A stretch of 64,000 nucleotides of DNA from CBDDHT01 sp965227905 (GTDB lineage Bacteria; Pseudomonadota; Alphaproteobacteria; Rhizobiales; Methyloligellaceae). Of this stretch, positions 9,332 through 18,437 are shown piece after piece; the first letter of the stretch is position 1; every line of letters starts with the position of its first letter. The DNA lies in the NCBI GenBank assembly GCA_965227905.1, contig OZ245780.1, positions 5,704,001 to 5,768,000 of the forward strand. Reading direction: 5' to 3'. Both the position numbers and the translations under genes were made by a program. Below the pieces are notes generated by a model. That model did no database searches. It worked only from the letters and a program-made list of their open reading frames with translations, and was not told where the DNA came from.

Positions 9332-9682
9332 ATGAGATATCTTCCGGTTCTGTGTTTGGCTCTTTCGGCCCTGTTCGCTGAGGGAGCGGCCGCGGATGAC
9401 AAGAAACCGGCTAACAAAGATTGCCCGCCAGCGGTCGCCACGGGAAGCTCCGATGTCACGATCGACGGCAAGATGGCAGCAAGAGCCGGGGATCTCACGG
9501 GATGCGGTGATGCCGTCGTAGAAGGTTCGCCCAACGTCTTTATCAATGGCCGTCCGGCAGCCGTTGTCGGCGACAAGACAGGTTGTGGCGGCGCCATCGT
9601 GACGGGCTCGACGGGCGTTTTCATTAATGGAAAGCCCGTTGCCGCAGCGGGAAGCACGACCAGCGACTGCCCACCAAAGTAA
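9332..9682 (+). CDS. PAAR-repeat protein with signal peptide
   Basis: A 116-residue protein. Residues 1-22 (LPVLCLALSALFAEGAAADD) form a typical Sec signal peptide. The rest is built of PAAR-type repeats, each with a strand-turn of the type V(F)INGRPAA(V)VGD followed by TGCGG/A: GKMAARAGDLTGCGD, NGRPAAVVGDKTGCGG, NGKPVAAAGSTTSDC. PAAR domains form metal-stabilised cone tips of type VI secretion spikes, but those proteins carry no signal peptide, and no other type VI gene lies in this window. A periplasmic or surface metal-binding role is an alternative. AAGGGG precedes the ATG. Confidence 0.8.
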   Translation: MRYLPVLCLALSALFAEGAAADDKKPANKDCPPAVATGSSDVTIDGKMAARAGDLTGCGDAVVEGSPNVFINGRPAAVVGDKTGCGGAIVTGSTGVFINGKPVAAAGSTTSDCPPK

Positions 9683-9741
9683 GCCACTTCTTCTTCGGGA
9701 CCGGTTGACGCCAGGGCCCGCGATGCGTCGAATGCCAAGTC

Positions 9742-10683
9742 ATGCAAAATGTTATCGCCACGGTAGCGCCGGTCTTTGGCCTGATTGCGCTGGGATTCTT
9801 TCTGGCCCGTTTCGCCATTCTCAGTGAGAACGCAGGCAAAGGGTTGGCCGACTTTGTCTTCACCGTCGCCGTGCCCGCGCTCCTGTTTCGCATGATGTCG
9901 ACAACAGATGCAGGCGCGGCAACACCGTTTGCTTTGTGGGGTGCTTACTACGGGGCCAGTGCAGCAACATGGCTCCTCGCATCGCTTGGAACCTGGATAC
10001 TCCTCAAGAGATCGCCTCTCGATCGAGCCGCAATCTCAATGGGGGCGAGCTTTGGCAATATTGTCATGCTTGGCATCCCACTGGCCCTCGACCGGTTCGG
10101 TGCTGAGGCGGCGATACCGATGACCCTGATCCTTTCGATCAGCTCCCCCATCCTATGGTTCGCGGCAACGCTGCAAGCTGAGATTGCAAGCAAGCGTGGA
10201 GAGCTGGCACTTGGCAGTTTGCTGCGCGATCTGTTTGTCAGCCTGGCCCGCAATCCGATTATTCTCGCATTGTTTGCCGGACTTGCCTGGGGTCAGACGG
10301 GCCTCGGCCTTCACCCGATCCCTGACAAAATGATCAGCCTCCTGGGGCAGGCTGCCGTTCCGGGAGCGCTGGTTGCCCTGGGCCTCAGCCTCAACGGGTT
10401 CGAGATCAAGGGACAATTACCGACCGTGGCACTGATCTGCATTCTGTCACTGGTCGTGTTCCCATCGATTGCTTGGGTTCTGGCGTTTCATGTCTTTCAT
10501 CTGCCGCCGCTTTGGGCCGGGGTCGTCGTTCTCTTTGCCGCCTGCCCGCCGGGCGCCAACGCATTTCTGTTTGCGACCCGCTACCAGGCTGCGGTCGGCT
10601 CGGTGTCTGCTGCCGTGGCCCTGGGAACCACACTCTCGATATTGTCGGTCTCTCTCATCTTGTGGTTGCTGGAGCACAGCTGA
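9742..10683 (+). CDS. AEC-family (auxin efflux carrier-like) transporter
   Basis: A 313-residue membrane protein with about ten spans in two inverted halves, starting VIATVAPVFGLIALGFFLARF, which is the normal beginning of bacterial AEC permeases. Conserved family segments include SFGNIVMLGIPLAL and the helix-break region PPGANAFLFATRY. Bacterial members export or import malate/malonate and other carboxylates; the substrate here is not evident. The following metallophosphoesterase starts 13 bases downstream. Confidence 0.85.
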   Translation: MQNVIATVAPVFGLIALGFFLARFAILSENAGKGLADFVFTVAVPALLFRMMSTTDAGAATPFALWGAYYGASAATWLLASLGTWILLKRSPLDRAAISMGASFGNIVMLGIPLALDRFGAEAAIPMTLILSISSPILWFAATLQAEIASKRGELALGSLLRDLFVSLARNPIILALFAGLAWGQTGLGLHPIPDKMISLLGQAAVPGALVALGLSLNGFEIKGQLPTVALICILSLVVFPSIAWVLAFHVFHLPPLWAGVVVLFAACPPGANAFLFATRYQAAVGSVSAAVALGTTLSILSVSLILWLLEHS

Positions 10684-10696
10684 TAGACCCTCACAT

Positions 10697-11281
10697 ATGA
10701 CGATCTTCTTCACATCCGACACCCATTTCGGTCATAAGGCGATCCTCGATCTCTGCGAACGGCCCTTTGACACCGTTGACGATATGGATGCCAGTCTGAT
10801 CGAAACATGGAACGCCACGGTATCTCGCGGCGACACGATCTATCATCTCGGCGACTTTTGTTTTCGGTCCGGTAAAGGACCCGACCAATATATCCACCGA
10901 CTGAACGGTGAGATCCATCTGCTTGTCGGCAATCATGAGCAAGAAACTGTGCCCGCACACGCAGATCTTTTCGCTTCTGTTTCCGATATCAAAGAGATCC
11001 GTGTCGAGAGGCAAAAGATCGTCCTCTGCCACTATCCAATGCGTGAGTGGCCCGGCGCATTCAATGGTGCCTGGCACCTGTTCGGTCATGTCCACGGCGG
11101 CTACGTAGATGCACCCTGGGGCCATAGCATGGATGTCGGTGTCGATGCCGTGGGCTATCGACCGATAGCCTTTCAAGAAATCAAAGAAGTCATGGCGGGT
11201 CGGACCAATCCCTTTGTCGGCTCGCGGCGCGAAGTGCGCCCGAAATTATGGGAAAAAATGGGACCCGGAAGCGATGTATGA
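10697..11281 (+). CDS. Calcineurin-like metallophosphoesterase
   Basis: A 194-residue phosphoesterase. The dimetal site motifs occur in order: SDTHFGH (D-x-H), HLGDF (GD), VGNHE (GNH), LCHYPM (H) and FGHVHGG (GHxH). This short subgroup is common beside or within bacterial operons and is described as predicted phosphohydrolase; the natural substrate is unknown. The ATG at 10697 fits the first beta strand of the domain (MTIFFTSDTH). The 3' end overlaps the lhgO start by eight bases, so the two are translationally linked. Confidence 0.85.
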   Translation: MTIFFTSDTHFGHKAILDLCERPFDTVDDMDASLIETWNATVSRGDTIYHLGDFCFRSGKGPDQYIHRLNGEIHLLVGNHEQETVPAHADLFASVSDIKEIRVERQKIVLCHYPMREWPGAFNGAWHLFGHVHGGYVDAPWGHSMDVGVDAVGYRPIAFQEIKEVMAGRTNPFVGSRREVRPKLWEKMGPGSDV

Positions 11282-12467
11282 TGTTGTGATAGTCGGAGGC
11301 GGCATTCTCGGCCTGGCCTCGGCCAATCAGGTTCTGGACGATCGTCCCGGCGCGAAGGTTCTGGTTCTTGAGAAAGAAACCGACGTCGCACAGCATCAAT
11401 CAGGGCATAATTCCGGTGTTATTCATGCTGGCGTCTACTATGCACCAGGCAGTCTGAAGGCACAGCTCTGCAAGGCCGGTGTGGAGGCAACACTGGCGTT
11501 CGCCAAAGAGCATGACGTTCCGTTCGAACAGTGCGGCAAGCTGATTGTTGCCACGGATGCGGTCGAGGTCGAGAGACTGGCCGGTCTGGAAGAACGCGTG
11601 AAAGCGAATGGCCTGACCTACCGGATGGTCGGAGCAGACGAGCTGAAAGAGATCGAACCCAACATCACAGGGGATGCCGCTCTTTTGGTCCCGACGACGG
11701 GAATCGTCGACTATGCGTTGATCTGCCGGAAGCTCGTCACGCGCATCGAGGCGGCGGGCGGCGAAGTCAGAACCGGAACGCGGGTTCTGAGTCTTGATGA
11801 GCGCGATTCAGAGATCATTGTGGAAACCGATAGCGGCGTGATCGAGACACATCTCGTGGTCGCCTGTGCCGGCCTGCAGTCGGACCGGGTTGCACGCATG
11901 GCCGGACTGAAGAACGACTTCAGGATCGTTCCGTTCCGTGGCGAGTATTACAAGGTTGCAGCCCATCGCGGCCAGTTGGTCGACCATCTCATCTATCCTG
12001 TCCCAGACCCCAAGCTCCCCTTCCTTGGCGTTCACCTTACACGCATGATCGGCGGCTATCTGACGGTCGGGCCGAACGCCGTTCTTTCCCTTGCGCGTGA
12101 GCGTTACGGGACCAACTGGCCGGAAGCAAAAGATCTGTGGGACATGGCGCGCTTCCCGGGGTTATGGAAGCTCCTCGCCAGTCAGGCGGGTGCCGGATTC
12201 TACGAACTCAAGGGCTCGCTTTCGAAACGCATTTATCTCGAGCGCTGCCGAAAATACTGTCCCTCGCTAGAGCTGGAAGATCTGGAGCCCTATCGGCCAG
12301 GCGTACGTGCTCAAAACGTCACGAACGACGGCAAGCTCGTCGACGACTTCCGATTTGAGGAAAGCCGCCGCACGCTCCATGTCTGCAACGCGCCTTCTCC
12401 GGCTGCGACATCCGCCTTCCCGATTGCCCGAGAGATCGTGACGCGAGCTCTCAGAAAACTGAACTAA
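11274..12467 (+). CDS. lhgO: L-2-hydroxyglutarate oxidase
   Basis: A 397-residue flavoenzyme oxidising L-2-hydroxyglutarate to 2-oxoglutarate, a metabolite-repair and lysine/glutarate-catabolism function. Visible features: dinucleotide-binding VIVGGGILGLASA at residues 5-17, the acidic strand end VLVLEKE, and LhgO-type segments QSGHNSGVIHAGVYYAPGS (holding the flavin-linked histidine region), GEYYKV and PDPKLPFLGVHLTRMI. Length is normal for LhgO. The start overlaps the metallophosphoesterase stop. The 3' end overlaps that of the convergent SDR gene by four bases. Confidence 0.9.
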   Translation: MYDVVIVGGGILGLASANQVLDDRPGAKVLVLEKETDVAQHQSGHNSGVIHAGVYYAPGSLKAQLCKAGVEATLAFAKEHDVPFEQCGKLIVATDAVEVERLAGLEERVKANGLTYRMVGADELKEIEPNITGDAALLVPTTGIVDYALICRKLVTRIEAAGGEVRTGTRVLSLDERDSEIIVETDSGVIETHLVVACAGLQSDRVARMAGLKNDFRIVPFRGEYYKVAAHRGQLVDHLIYPVPDPKLPFLGVHLTRMIGGYLTVGPNAVLSLARERYGTNWPEAKDLWDMARFPGLWKLLASQAGAGFYELKGSLSKRIYLERCRKYCPSLELEDLEPYRPGVRAQNVTNDGKLVDDFRFEESRRTLHVCNAPSPAATSAFPIAREIVTRALRKLN

Positions 12468-13282
12468 TCAGAGATTCGGTCCAAGGCGCGCGTTGTGAGA
12501 ACGCGCTTGGCGAAAGCCATGACATGCGTTGGCGCCGTCACATGATACCGGGCTTTCGGTTTCGGTGCTTCCAAAGCGTGGATCAGTTTCTTCAAAACGG
12601 CTTTCGGCTTGAGCTTGAACCGCTGCTTCCCACCGGCCTCCATGGCAGCAATCCGGTTCTTGTAGACATCGGCATGCGGCGAATTTTGCAAATCGATATT
12701 CGCTCTGAGATTGATCAGTGCCGTCTCAACGAACCGTGTGAGGATCGGACCCGGTTCGATGATGGAGACATGGATACCGGTCCCGATGAGTTCGCGCCGC
12801 AATGCATCGGTCAACCCTTCGAGGGCAAACTTGCTAGCGTTGTAAGCTCCGCGATAACTGAGAGAAACGAACCCAAGCACCGATGAGTTCTGCACGATCC
12901 GCCCGCCACCATTCGCCCGCATCGCCGGAATGATGCGGCAGGTAAGATCGTGCCAACCGAAAAAATTGACATCGAACTGATCGCGCAATGCTGCCGTCGG
13001 CAGATCCTCGACCGCACCATGCTGCCCATATCCGCCATTGTTGAAGAGTGCGCCAAGCTGGCCGTTCGTGCGCTGCAGAACCTCTCTTGCACACGTCTCG
13101 ATGGAGGTCGCATCGCGATAGTCGAGAACGAGCGCCTCAAAGCCTTCCGCTTCCAACATGGCGATATCGTCTGGTTTGCGAGCGGTTGCGAACACGCGCC
13201 ATCCGCGATCGCGCATGCCGGTCGCGCAGCGCAGTCCGATACCTGAGGAACAGCCTGTTATCAGTAACGATCGCTGGGTCAT
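12464..13282 (-). CDS. Short-chain dehydrogenase/reductase
   Basis: A 272-residue classical SDR. It has the cofactor motif TGCSSGIG (residues 9-16), the NAG-equivalent loop (here NNGGYG), the catalytic Ser in VQNSSVLG and YNASK. Arg residues after the cofactor motif and near ATARK favour NADP(H). The C-terminal KPKARYHVTAPTHVMAFAKRVL resembles SDRs annotated as oxidoreductases acting on lipophilic alcohols. The start MTQRSLLITG is placed at the first beta strand; a 25-residue upstream extension has no domain features. Substrate unknown. Confidence 0.85.
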   Translation of the reverse strand: MTQRSLLITGCSSGIGLRCATGMRDRGWRVFATARKPDDIAMLEAEGFEALVLDYRDATSIETCAREVLQRTNGQLGALFNNGGYGQHGAVEDLPTAALRDQFDVNFFGWHDLTCRIIPAMRANGGGRIVQNSSVLGFVSLSYRGAYNASKFALEGLTDALRRELIGTGIHVSIIEPGPILTRFVETALINLRANIDLQNSPHADVYKNRIAAMEAGGKQRFKLKPKAVLKKLIHALEAPKPKARYHVTAPTHVMAFAKRVLTTRALDRISD

Positions 13283-13375
13283 GGACAGGATGTACCGTTT
13301 CGGTACCGCAAAGTGAAGCGACGAACGACGGCGCTCAAAACCTGGTCGGCGCGACAATGTCGCTGTCTGAAAGAC

Positions 13376-14233
13376 CTATTCGTGCACAGCGCTTTTGAAA
13401 GCAACGGAAAGCGCGGTAAGCGCATCACGCGGCCGACTGCTATTGACTCGGGAGTGAAGCAAGACCGGCAATCGTGGCAACTCGGGAAGTCCCAGCTTCG
13501 GACCGACGCTGACCGCTCCAAGGGGCAGCATGCGGCGTGCAAGCGCGGCGACACCGAGACCGGCCATGACGGCCGCGGCGACCGCCGCAACGCCGCCGCC
13601 GACGAACACTTCCGTCCAGGAGACATCGGCCTCATCGAGAATCTGCCCGGCCAACGCCCGCACCCCACAGGGTTCTGGCATGGTAGCAACCGGCAGTGGC
13701 TCGCCAGCCCGGTGTTGCCAGCCAGGTGCAGCGAACCAACAGATTTTTTCCTCAGCAAGAACCTCTCCGTCGCTTCGACCAACGTCGAGACGGGCGATCA
13801 CCGCATCGAGTTCCCGGCGATCGAAGCTCTGAAGCAGGTCGCCAGAAGACCCGATACGAATTTCGATCAACAACTGCGGATCCTGCGCGTTCATGCGAGC
13901 AATCAACGCCGGAAGTTCCGGTCCCGCCACATGGTCGCTAATGCCGATAGTAAGACGCTCCCTGGCGCCGGCAAAAACGGTAAACGCGCGATCATGCACT
14001 TCCAGAAGTTCACGCGCATGTTCCAGGAACGCCGCTCCCCGTGCCGAAAGCTCTACATACCTTGAGGTTCTCTCGATCAGCCGGCAGCCCAGCCTTTCTT
14101 CCAGCCGCTTCAGCTTCAGACTGACTGCGGACTGTGTCGTGTGTGTAACTTCAGCCGCCCGGGTGAAACTTCCAAGCTCAGCAATACGCACGAACGACCG
14201 GACAGCGTCGACATCGAGATCACGTCTAATCAT
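13376..14233 (-). CDS. LysR-family transcriptional regulator
   Basis: A 285-residue regulator. The N-terminal winged helix is typical: DLDVDAVRSFVRIAELGSFTRAAEVTHTTQSAVSLKLKRLEERLG. It is followed by the LysR substrate-binding domain with DHVAGPELPALIARM and a long C-terminal Ala/Val-rich segment. An ATG at 14233 is preferred; an upstream TTG at 14245 would add four residues. It diverges from the tautomerase gene, with 96 bases between the two starts, the normal arrangement for a LysR regulator and its target. Confidence 0.9.
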   Translation of the reverse strand: MIRRDLDVDAVRSFVRIAELGSFTRAAEVTHTTQSAVSLKLKRLEERLGCRLIERTSRYVELSARGAAFLEHARELLEVHDRAFTVFAGARERLTIGISDHVAGPELPALIARMNAQDPQLLIEIRIGSSGDLLQSFDRRELDAVIARLDVGRSDGEVLAEEKICWFAAPGWQHRAGEPLPVATMPEPCGVRALAGQILDEADVSWTEVFVGGGVAAVAAAVMAGLGVAALARRMLPLGAVSVGPKLGLPELPRLPVLLHSRVNSSRPRDALTALSVAFKSAVHE

Positions 14234-14255
14234 TTCATTTTCCAATTACAACGAT

Positions 14256-14286
14256 CAATATCAATTGCATATCAAAATGATTGAGG
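14256..14286. promoter_or_regulatory. Candidate LysR operator between regulator and tautomerase
   Basis: The AT-rich intergenic segment contains TCAAT ... ATTGA half sites about 21 bases apart, with an internal CAATTG palindrome. LysR proteins bind T-N11-A dyads in such divergent regions. The assignment rests on position and dyad symmetry only. Confidence 0.35.
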
Positions 14287-14329
14287 AGCGTCTATGTGTA
14301 GGAACGCAACAATCTGAAAGGGATCAATG

Positions 14330-14710
14330 ATGCCACTCCTTCATATTTCGCTTCGTGCCGGGAAGCCGGAATCTTATCGGCAGGCGATTTTCGACAGCCT
14401 CTACCAAGCCATGCGCGACACTTTCGATGTGCCCGAAGACGATCAATTCATGACCATCACGGAACATGAACCTGCAAATTTCCGCTATGGCGCATCTTAT
14501 CTTGATGTCCCCCGCAGCGATGACCTTGTGTACATCCAGATCAGCGCAAGGAACACGCGCACGGCCGAGCAAAAGAAAGCGCTGTATCGGCGGATTGCCG
14601 AGTTGCTGGCCGAGAATCCTGGCATTCGGCCGGAGGATGTGTTTGTAAACCTTCTCGAAGGCGAGAAAGAGAGCTGGTCTCTCGGTTTGGGTCTCGCCCA
14701 GTATGCGTAG
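14330..14710 (+). CDS. Tautomerase-superfamily protein (Tautomerase_2 type)
   Basis: A 126-residue member of the tautomerase superfamily. Two ATG codons occur in tandem; the second (14330) is chosen because it places proline directly after the initiator Met (M-PLLHISL), giving the catalytic N-terminal Pro1 after processing. The double beta-alpha-beta pattern is visible (PLLHISLRAGK, later DLVYIQISARNTRTAEQKKAL and PEDVFVNLLEGEKESWSLG). Relatives include 4-oxalocrotonate tautomerases and dehalogenase-like enzymes; the substrate here is unknown. AAAGGG lies just upstream. Control by the divergent LysR protein is likely. Confidence 0.85.
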   Translation: MPLLHISLRAGKPESYRQAIFDSLYQAMRDTFDVPEDDQFMTITEHEPANFRYGASYLDVPRSDDLVYIQISARNTRTAEQKKALYRRIAELLAENPGIRPEDVFVNLLEGEKESWSLGLGLAQYA

Positions 14711-14773
14711 CGTGATCCGAAGGTATCGCGCTGCAACTAGAGCAGAGGATGAGTTCGGCAACGCCGTAACTGA

Positions 14774-16084
14774 CTATTCCGAAGAGTGCTCCCGAGTGGC
14801 GGACCAGGCCGCGAGACAGAATGCAACAAGCGCCAGTCCCCATGCCGCCAATAACCATGATTGCCAGAGCCCCCAGGAGAAGGCCGAAAGCGTCGCGAAC
14901 ATCGCAAAGGCTGCATTGGCGTAGGGCTGCGCCTTTGCAGCCAAATGTGCGCTCTTGAGGAACACAAAGAGGACGGAGGCCATCAGCAGCAATACACCAA
15001 CTGCGCCGAGTTCAAACCACGCCTGCAGGTAGATGTTGTGGGCGTGGCGACCGGTCCGCTTTCCGTAGACTTGCCCTGCGGGGAGTTCCGCATTCCTTAC
15101 AGGCATGTCCAGATGACGGGTCGAGCGAATACCGACACCCAGCAATGGCCGCGTTTCAATTCGGGTGGCTGTTTCACCCCAAATAATCACGCGTGCACGT
15201 GCGCTACGCGGCAGCCATTCGGCATTGTGAAGCTCAAAAGTCCGATAGGACAGGTTGGCGGCCGGAACGACCGCCAAGAATGAGAGACACCAAAGACATG
15301 CAAGACCGATCCGCACAATACGCGCCGAGATTGAGCTCAATGCGAAGACGATCGCACTTGCGGCAAGCGCGATCTGGCTGGCCTGATGGTAGGAGACGCC
15401 GATAACGATAGCCGCGATGACAAGGAAACCAGCAGCCAGCCATGCACCCCGCCTGGACCCGAAGGCCCGCGCCGTGACCAGCATTGCGGCCCAGACGAAC
15501 AGTGCGAGCATTCCAATGTGACGATTGAGTTCCCACTTCCCCGCGGTCAAGACGGTTCCGTCTTCTTCGACAATCAACCACTTTCTGTTATCGGGCTGAA
15601 GATCCGGGAAGAGTGTATAGAGCAACTTGGCACCGGCTCGGTCCGACACCCATCCGATCGCGACAACGGCAAGGCCGCCGGCGAGACCGATCGCCAATGC
15701 GATCTGTGCATACTTCAGTGCCTGTCTGTCCAGCGAATGAAGTGCCGTCATTACTGCAACTGTACTGACAGCTATAATCAGAACCGTGCCCACCTTGGAG
15801 TAGGCTTCTGCCGGATCGACCGCCCAGCCCGCGTTTGCAAGCAGATAACCGAATAGCGCGAGGGACAGTGCCGTTGCAGCATCACGTCGCCGCAGGAGTG
15901 CAAAGAGCTGCTTTCGCGTATCGCCTATGAAGAGTGCTGCAAGACTCGCAACGATAAGCACAGCAACGCTGAGCCTCGGGACCAGACAGCAGAGCATGGC
16001 CCCAAAAGCCAACAACTCGGCAAATCGGCGCGATCGCCACAACGGATCAGCCAGCGATTGCCGGATCGCAGAGTCCAAACCCAC
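14774..16084 (-). CDS. O-antigen ligase/polymerase-family membrane protein
   Basis: A 436-residue membrane protein with about eleven to twelve hydrophobic spans and a large periplasmic loop containing RHAHNIYLQAWFELG, the histidine-bearing signature of the WaaL/Wzy-type ligase-polymerase family. The preceding SARARVIIWGETATRIETRPLLGVGIRS segment (R-x3-W...PLLGxG) is also characteristic. It would join or polymerise lipid-linked glycans at the periplasmic face. Ligase and polymerase functions cannot be separated by sequence here. A GTG start at 16084 follows GAGGGGAA at unusually short spacing, so the exact start is uncertain. Confidence 0.8.
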   Translation of the reverse strand: MGLDSAIRQSLADPLWRSRRFAELLAFGAMLCCLVPRLSVAVLIVASLAALFIGDTRKQLFALLRRRDAATALSLALFGYLLANAGWAVDPAEAYSKVGTVLIIAVSTVAVMTALHSLDRQALKYAQIALAIGLAGGLAVVAIGWVSDRAGAKLLYTLFPDLQPDNRKWLIVEEDGTVLTAGKWELNRHIGMLALFVWAAMLVTARAFGSRRGAWLAAGFLVIAAIVIGVSYHQASQIALAASAIVFALSSISARIVRIGLACLWCLSFLAVVPAANLSYRTFELHNAEWLPRSARARVIIWGETATRIETRPLLGVGIRSTRHLDMPVRNAELPAGQVYGKRTGRHAHNIYLQAWFELGAVGVLLLMASVLFVFLKSAHLAAKAQPYANAAFAMFATLSAFSWGLWQSWLLAAWGLALVAFCLAAWSATREHSSE

Positions 16085-16187
16085 TTCCCCTCACAAAATC
16101 ACTCAGTATGAGGGCGTTCGTCTAGCACATTTGATCGAATATGACGTGCAACAAATGGAGCCGAGCGGAACGTCAGTCCGGCGAGTC

Positions 16188-17447
16188 TCAACCGATGCTA
16201 CGAGCCAACTGATTGTCGTCAGCGGCCGGAAGCTGCTCTGCCAGTACTTTGAACAACGCCCCTGCGTCCATTGGCTTTGACACATAGCCATCCATACCGG
16301 CGGCAAGATACGATTCCCGATCACCCCTCATGGCATTTGCAGTCAAAGCAATGATCGGAACGAGCGAATGGGGTTCATCGAGCGCTCGTATACTGTTGGT
16401 AGCCTCGATTCCATCCATTTCCGGCATCATGACATCCATGAGAACGACGTCGAATGGGCGTTCCTTGACCGCTTCGACGGCCTGACGTCCATTGGCAGCC
16501 ATCTCATAGGTCACGCCGAAGCGATCGAGATAGGCCGCAATCAAGGTCTGATTGACGCTGTTGTCCTCCACAATGAGGGCATGCCCGGACAACGGACCGC
16601 TTACGGCAGCTTTGCGTTTTCTGCTCGCAGGCTTCGCCTTTTCGCCCACCGGTTGTCCGACCCGGGCCGTGAACCAGAACGTACTTCCCTCGCCGAGAAC
16701 GCTCTCCACGCCAAGTTCGCCGCCCATTAGCATGGCAAGTTTGCGTGAGATCGATAATCCGAGTCCGGTACCGCCATACTTCGCAGCGATAGATCCATCT
16801 GGCTGGCCATAGGGTTGGAACAATCCCTCCTGCTGGTCTTTCGAAAGGCCGATCCCCGTATCGACAACCTCGCACCGCAGAAGGCGATCAGGGCCGTCTT
16901 CCTCGAATCCAATGGTGACCTGGACTGAGCCGTTCGGTGTGAACTTGACTGCATTCGAAATCAGATTGTTCATCACCTGGCGCAGACGTGCCGGATCGCC
17001 AACCAAGTGCCTCGGGCAATCCTTCGACACGATCAGCTTGCTCACGAGGCCCTTTTCGGAAGCCTGCGCCGTAAGCGCTGTTCGAACGGACTTCGCAAAC
17101 TTTGCGGTGTCGAAAGCAATCGTTTCGACTTTGAAGCGCCCCGCCTCCAACTTTGAGAAATCCAGAATATCGTTCAAAACCGTCAACAGAGACTGGGACG
17201 ATTGAAGGAGTGTGTCTGCGTAACGCTTCTGCACGCTGTCGAGTTCGCTCGCGAGCAGGAGGTCGGCCATCGCAGTGATCGCACCGACCGCCGTACGGAT
17301 TTCGTGACTAACCGTCGCCATCCTTGCCGTAGCGGCACGACTGATCTCCTCGGCCGTTTTTCGCGCCTGGCGCTCGTCTGCAAGCTCGGCTTCGAGCTCG
17401 GCAATCCGAGCCGAAAGGTCCTGCGATTTGGCAGCCGATGGCGTCAT
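16188..17447 (-). CDS. Hybrid histidine kinase with C-terminal receiver domain
   Basis: A 419-residue cytoplasmic hybrid kinase. A short coiled coil (residues about 9-38) precedes the H box ATVSHEIRTAVGAI with His48. The ATPase domain has NNLISNAVKFTPNG (N box), DTGIGL (G1) and GTGLGLSISRKL (G2). A receiver domain follows from about residue 300, with VEDN, LMDVMMPEMDG and VSKPMD. No membrane span or sensor domain is present, so input probably comes from a partner protein or the coiled coil. No output regulator or HPt gene is adjacent. The start at MTPSAAK excludes a basic, non-homologous extension that would overlap gluQRS. Confidence 0.88.
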   Translation of the reverse strand: MTPSAAKSQDLSARIAELEAELADERQARKTAEEISRAATARMATVSHEIRTAVGAITAMADLLLASELDSVQKRYADTLLQSSQSLLTVLNDILDFSKLEAGRFKVETIAFDTAKFAKSVRTALTAQASEKGLVSKLIVSKDCPRHLVGDPARLRQVMNNLISNAVKFTPNGSVQVTIGFEEDGPDRLLRCEVVDTGIGLSKDQQEGLFQPYGQPDGSIAAKYGGTGLGLSISRKLAMLMGGELGVESVLGEGSTFWFTARVGQPVGEKAKPASRKRKAAVSGPLSGHALIVEDNSVNQTLIAAYLDRFGVTYEMAANGRQAVEAVKERPFDVVLMDVMMPEMDGIEATNSIRALDEPHSLVPIIALTANAMRGDRESYLAAGMDGYVSKPMDAGALFKVLAEQLPAADDNQLARSIG

Positions 17448-17523
17448 CAGTGGCGAACTCTTACTTCTTCCCAGTCGCCGATAGTGCAGCAGCAGCCTTA
17501 AAGTTCGCCTAAAGTGGAGAAAA

Positions 17524-18399
17524 TTATCGTCGCCCCAATCCAACACGATGCCGAATTTCGTCAGGGCTCAGTCCCGAATCGCGCAAATTGCGCAGGCTGG
17601 TGTCCCTATCGCGCTTGGAGAGCTTTCGCCCGGCCTCGTCCAGAATCAGGTCATGGTGATGATAGAGCGGTTCCGGCAGCTCAAGCAGCACCTGTAGAAG
17701 CCGGTGCACATCGGTTGCCGCCAGCAAATCCTGTCCGCGGGTGACATGGGTCACGCCCTGCAGAGCGTCGTCGGCAACGACCGACAGGTGGTAGCTGGTC
17801 GGCACATCCTTGCGCGCAATCACGACATCGCCCCATCGGAGGGGGTCGGTCTGGCGAATCTGCTCGCTGCCATCGCGAGAGAATGAGCGAAATGTCAGAT
17901 CGCCCCCGATGCGGCTTTTGGCGACGGCCAGCGCCTCATTCATCTTCAAACGCAGCGCAAATGGCTCACCTTTCGCCTTGCGTCGGGTGGCTTCCTCCTC
18001 ACCGATGCCCCGATAGAGGCCCGGATAGAGAATCCCTCCATCGGGGTCCCGGGCGCCATTGGATCCGGTTGCCTTTGCGATCTCGCTACGCGTCGCAAAG
18101 CACGGATAGAGAAGATCGAGGGCTTCAAGACGCGCCAGCAATGCGCCATAGCTGTCCAGATGTTCCGATTGACGCCTTATAGGTGTCTCCCAGCGGAGCC
18201 CAAGCCAATTCAAATCGTCCAGTATCGAGGCCTCATATTCCGGCCGGCATCGTCCAATATCGATGTCTTCGATCCGCAACAGAAGACGACCGCCGAAAGC
18301 CGCGGCCAGATCTGCAGTAACGATAGCCGAATAAGCGTGGCCCAGATGAAGATCGCCATTCGGACTTGGTGCAAATCGGAAGACAGGTGGATCGCTCAT
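17524..18399 (-). CDS. gluQRS: Glutamyl-Q tRNA(Asp) synthetase
   Basis: A 291-residue class I synthetase-like enzyme that attaches glutamate to queuosine at position 34 of tRNA(Asp). It is a shortened GluRS catalytic core: FRFAPSPNGDLHLGHAYSA carries the HIGH-type motif HLGH, LLLRIEDID follows, and KLSKRDRDTS carries the KMSKS-type loop. The anticodon-binding domain of full GluRS is missing, as expected for this family. It diverges from the AlkA-like gene, with only 38 bases between the start codons. Confidence 0.92.
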   Translation of the reverse strand: MSDPPVFRFAPSPNGDLHLGHAYSAIVTADLAAAFGGRLLLRIEDIDIGRCRPEYEASILDDLNWLGLRWETPIRRQSEHLDSYGALLARLEALDLLYPCFATRSEIAKATGSNGARDPDGGILYPGLYRGIGEEEATRRKAKGEPFALRLKMNEALAVAKSRIGGDLTFRSFSRDGSEQIRQTDPLRWGDVVIARKDVPTSYHLSVVADDALQGVTHVTRGQDLLAATDVHRLLQVLLELPEPLYHHHDLILDEAGRKLSKRDRDTSLRNLRDSGLSPDEIRHRVGLGRR

Positions 18400-18437
18400 C
18401 GCGCTATAGTGACGCCCAGCCGGGAACGAGCCAAGAC

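Noticed and set aside
14774..14924. Short plus-strand frames opposite the O-antigen ligase gene
   Set aside because: They are antisense to a well-supported membrane protein gene and have the composition expected of its shadow.
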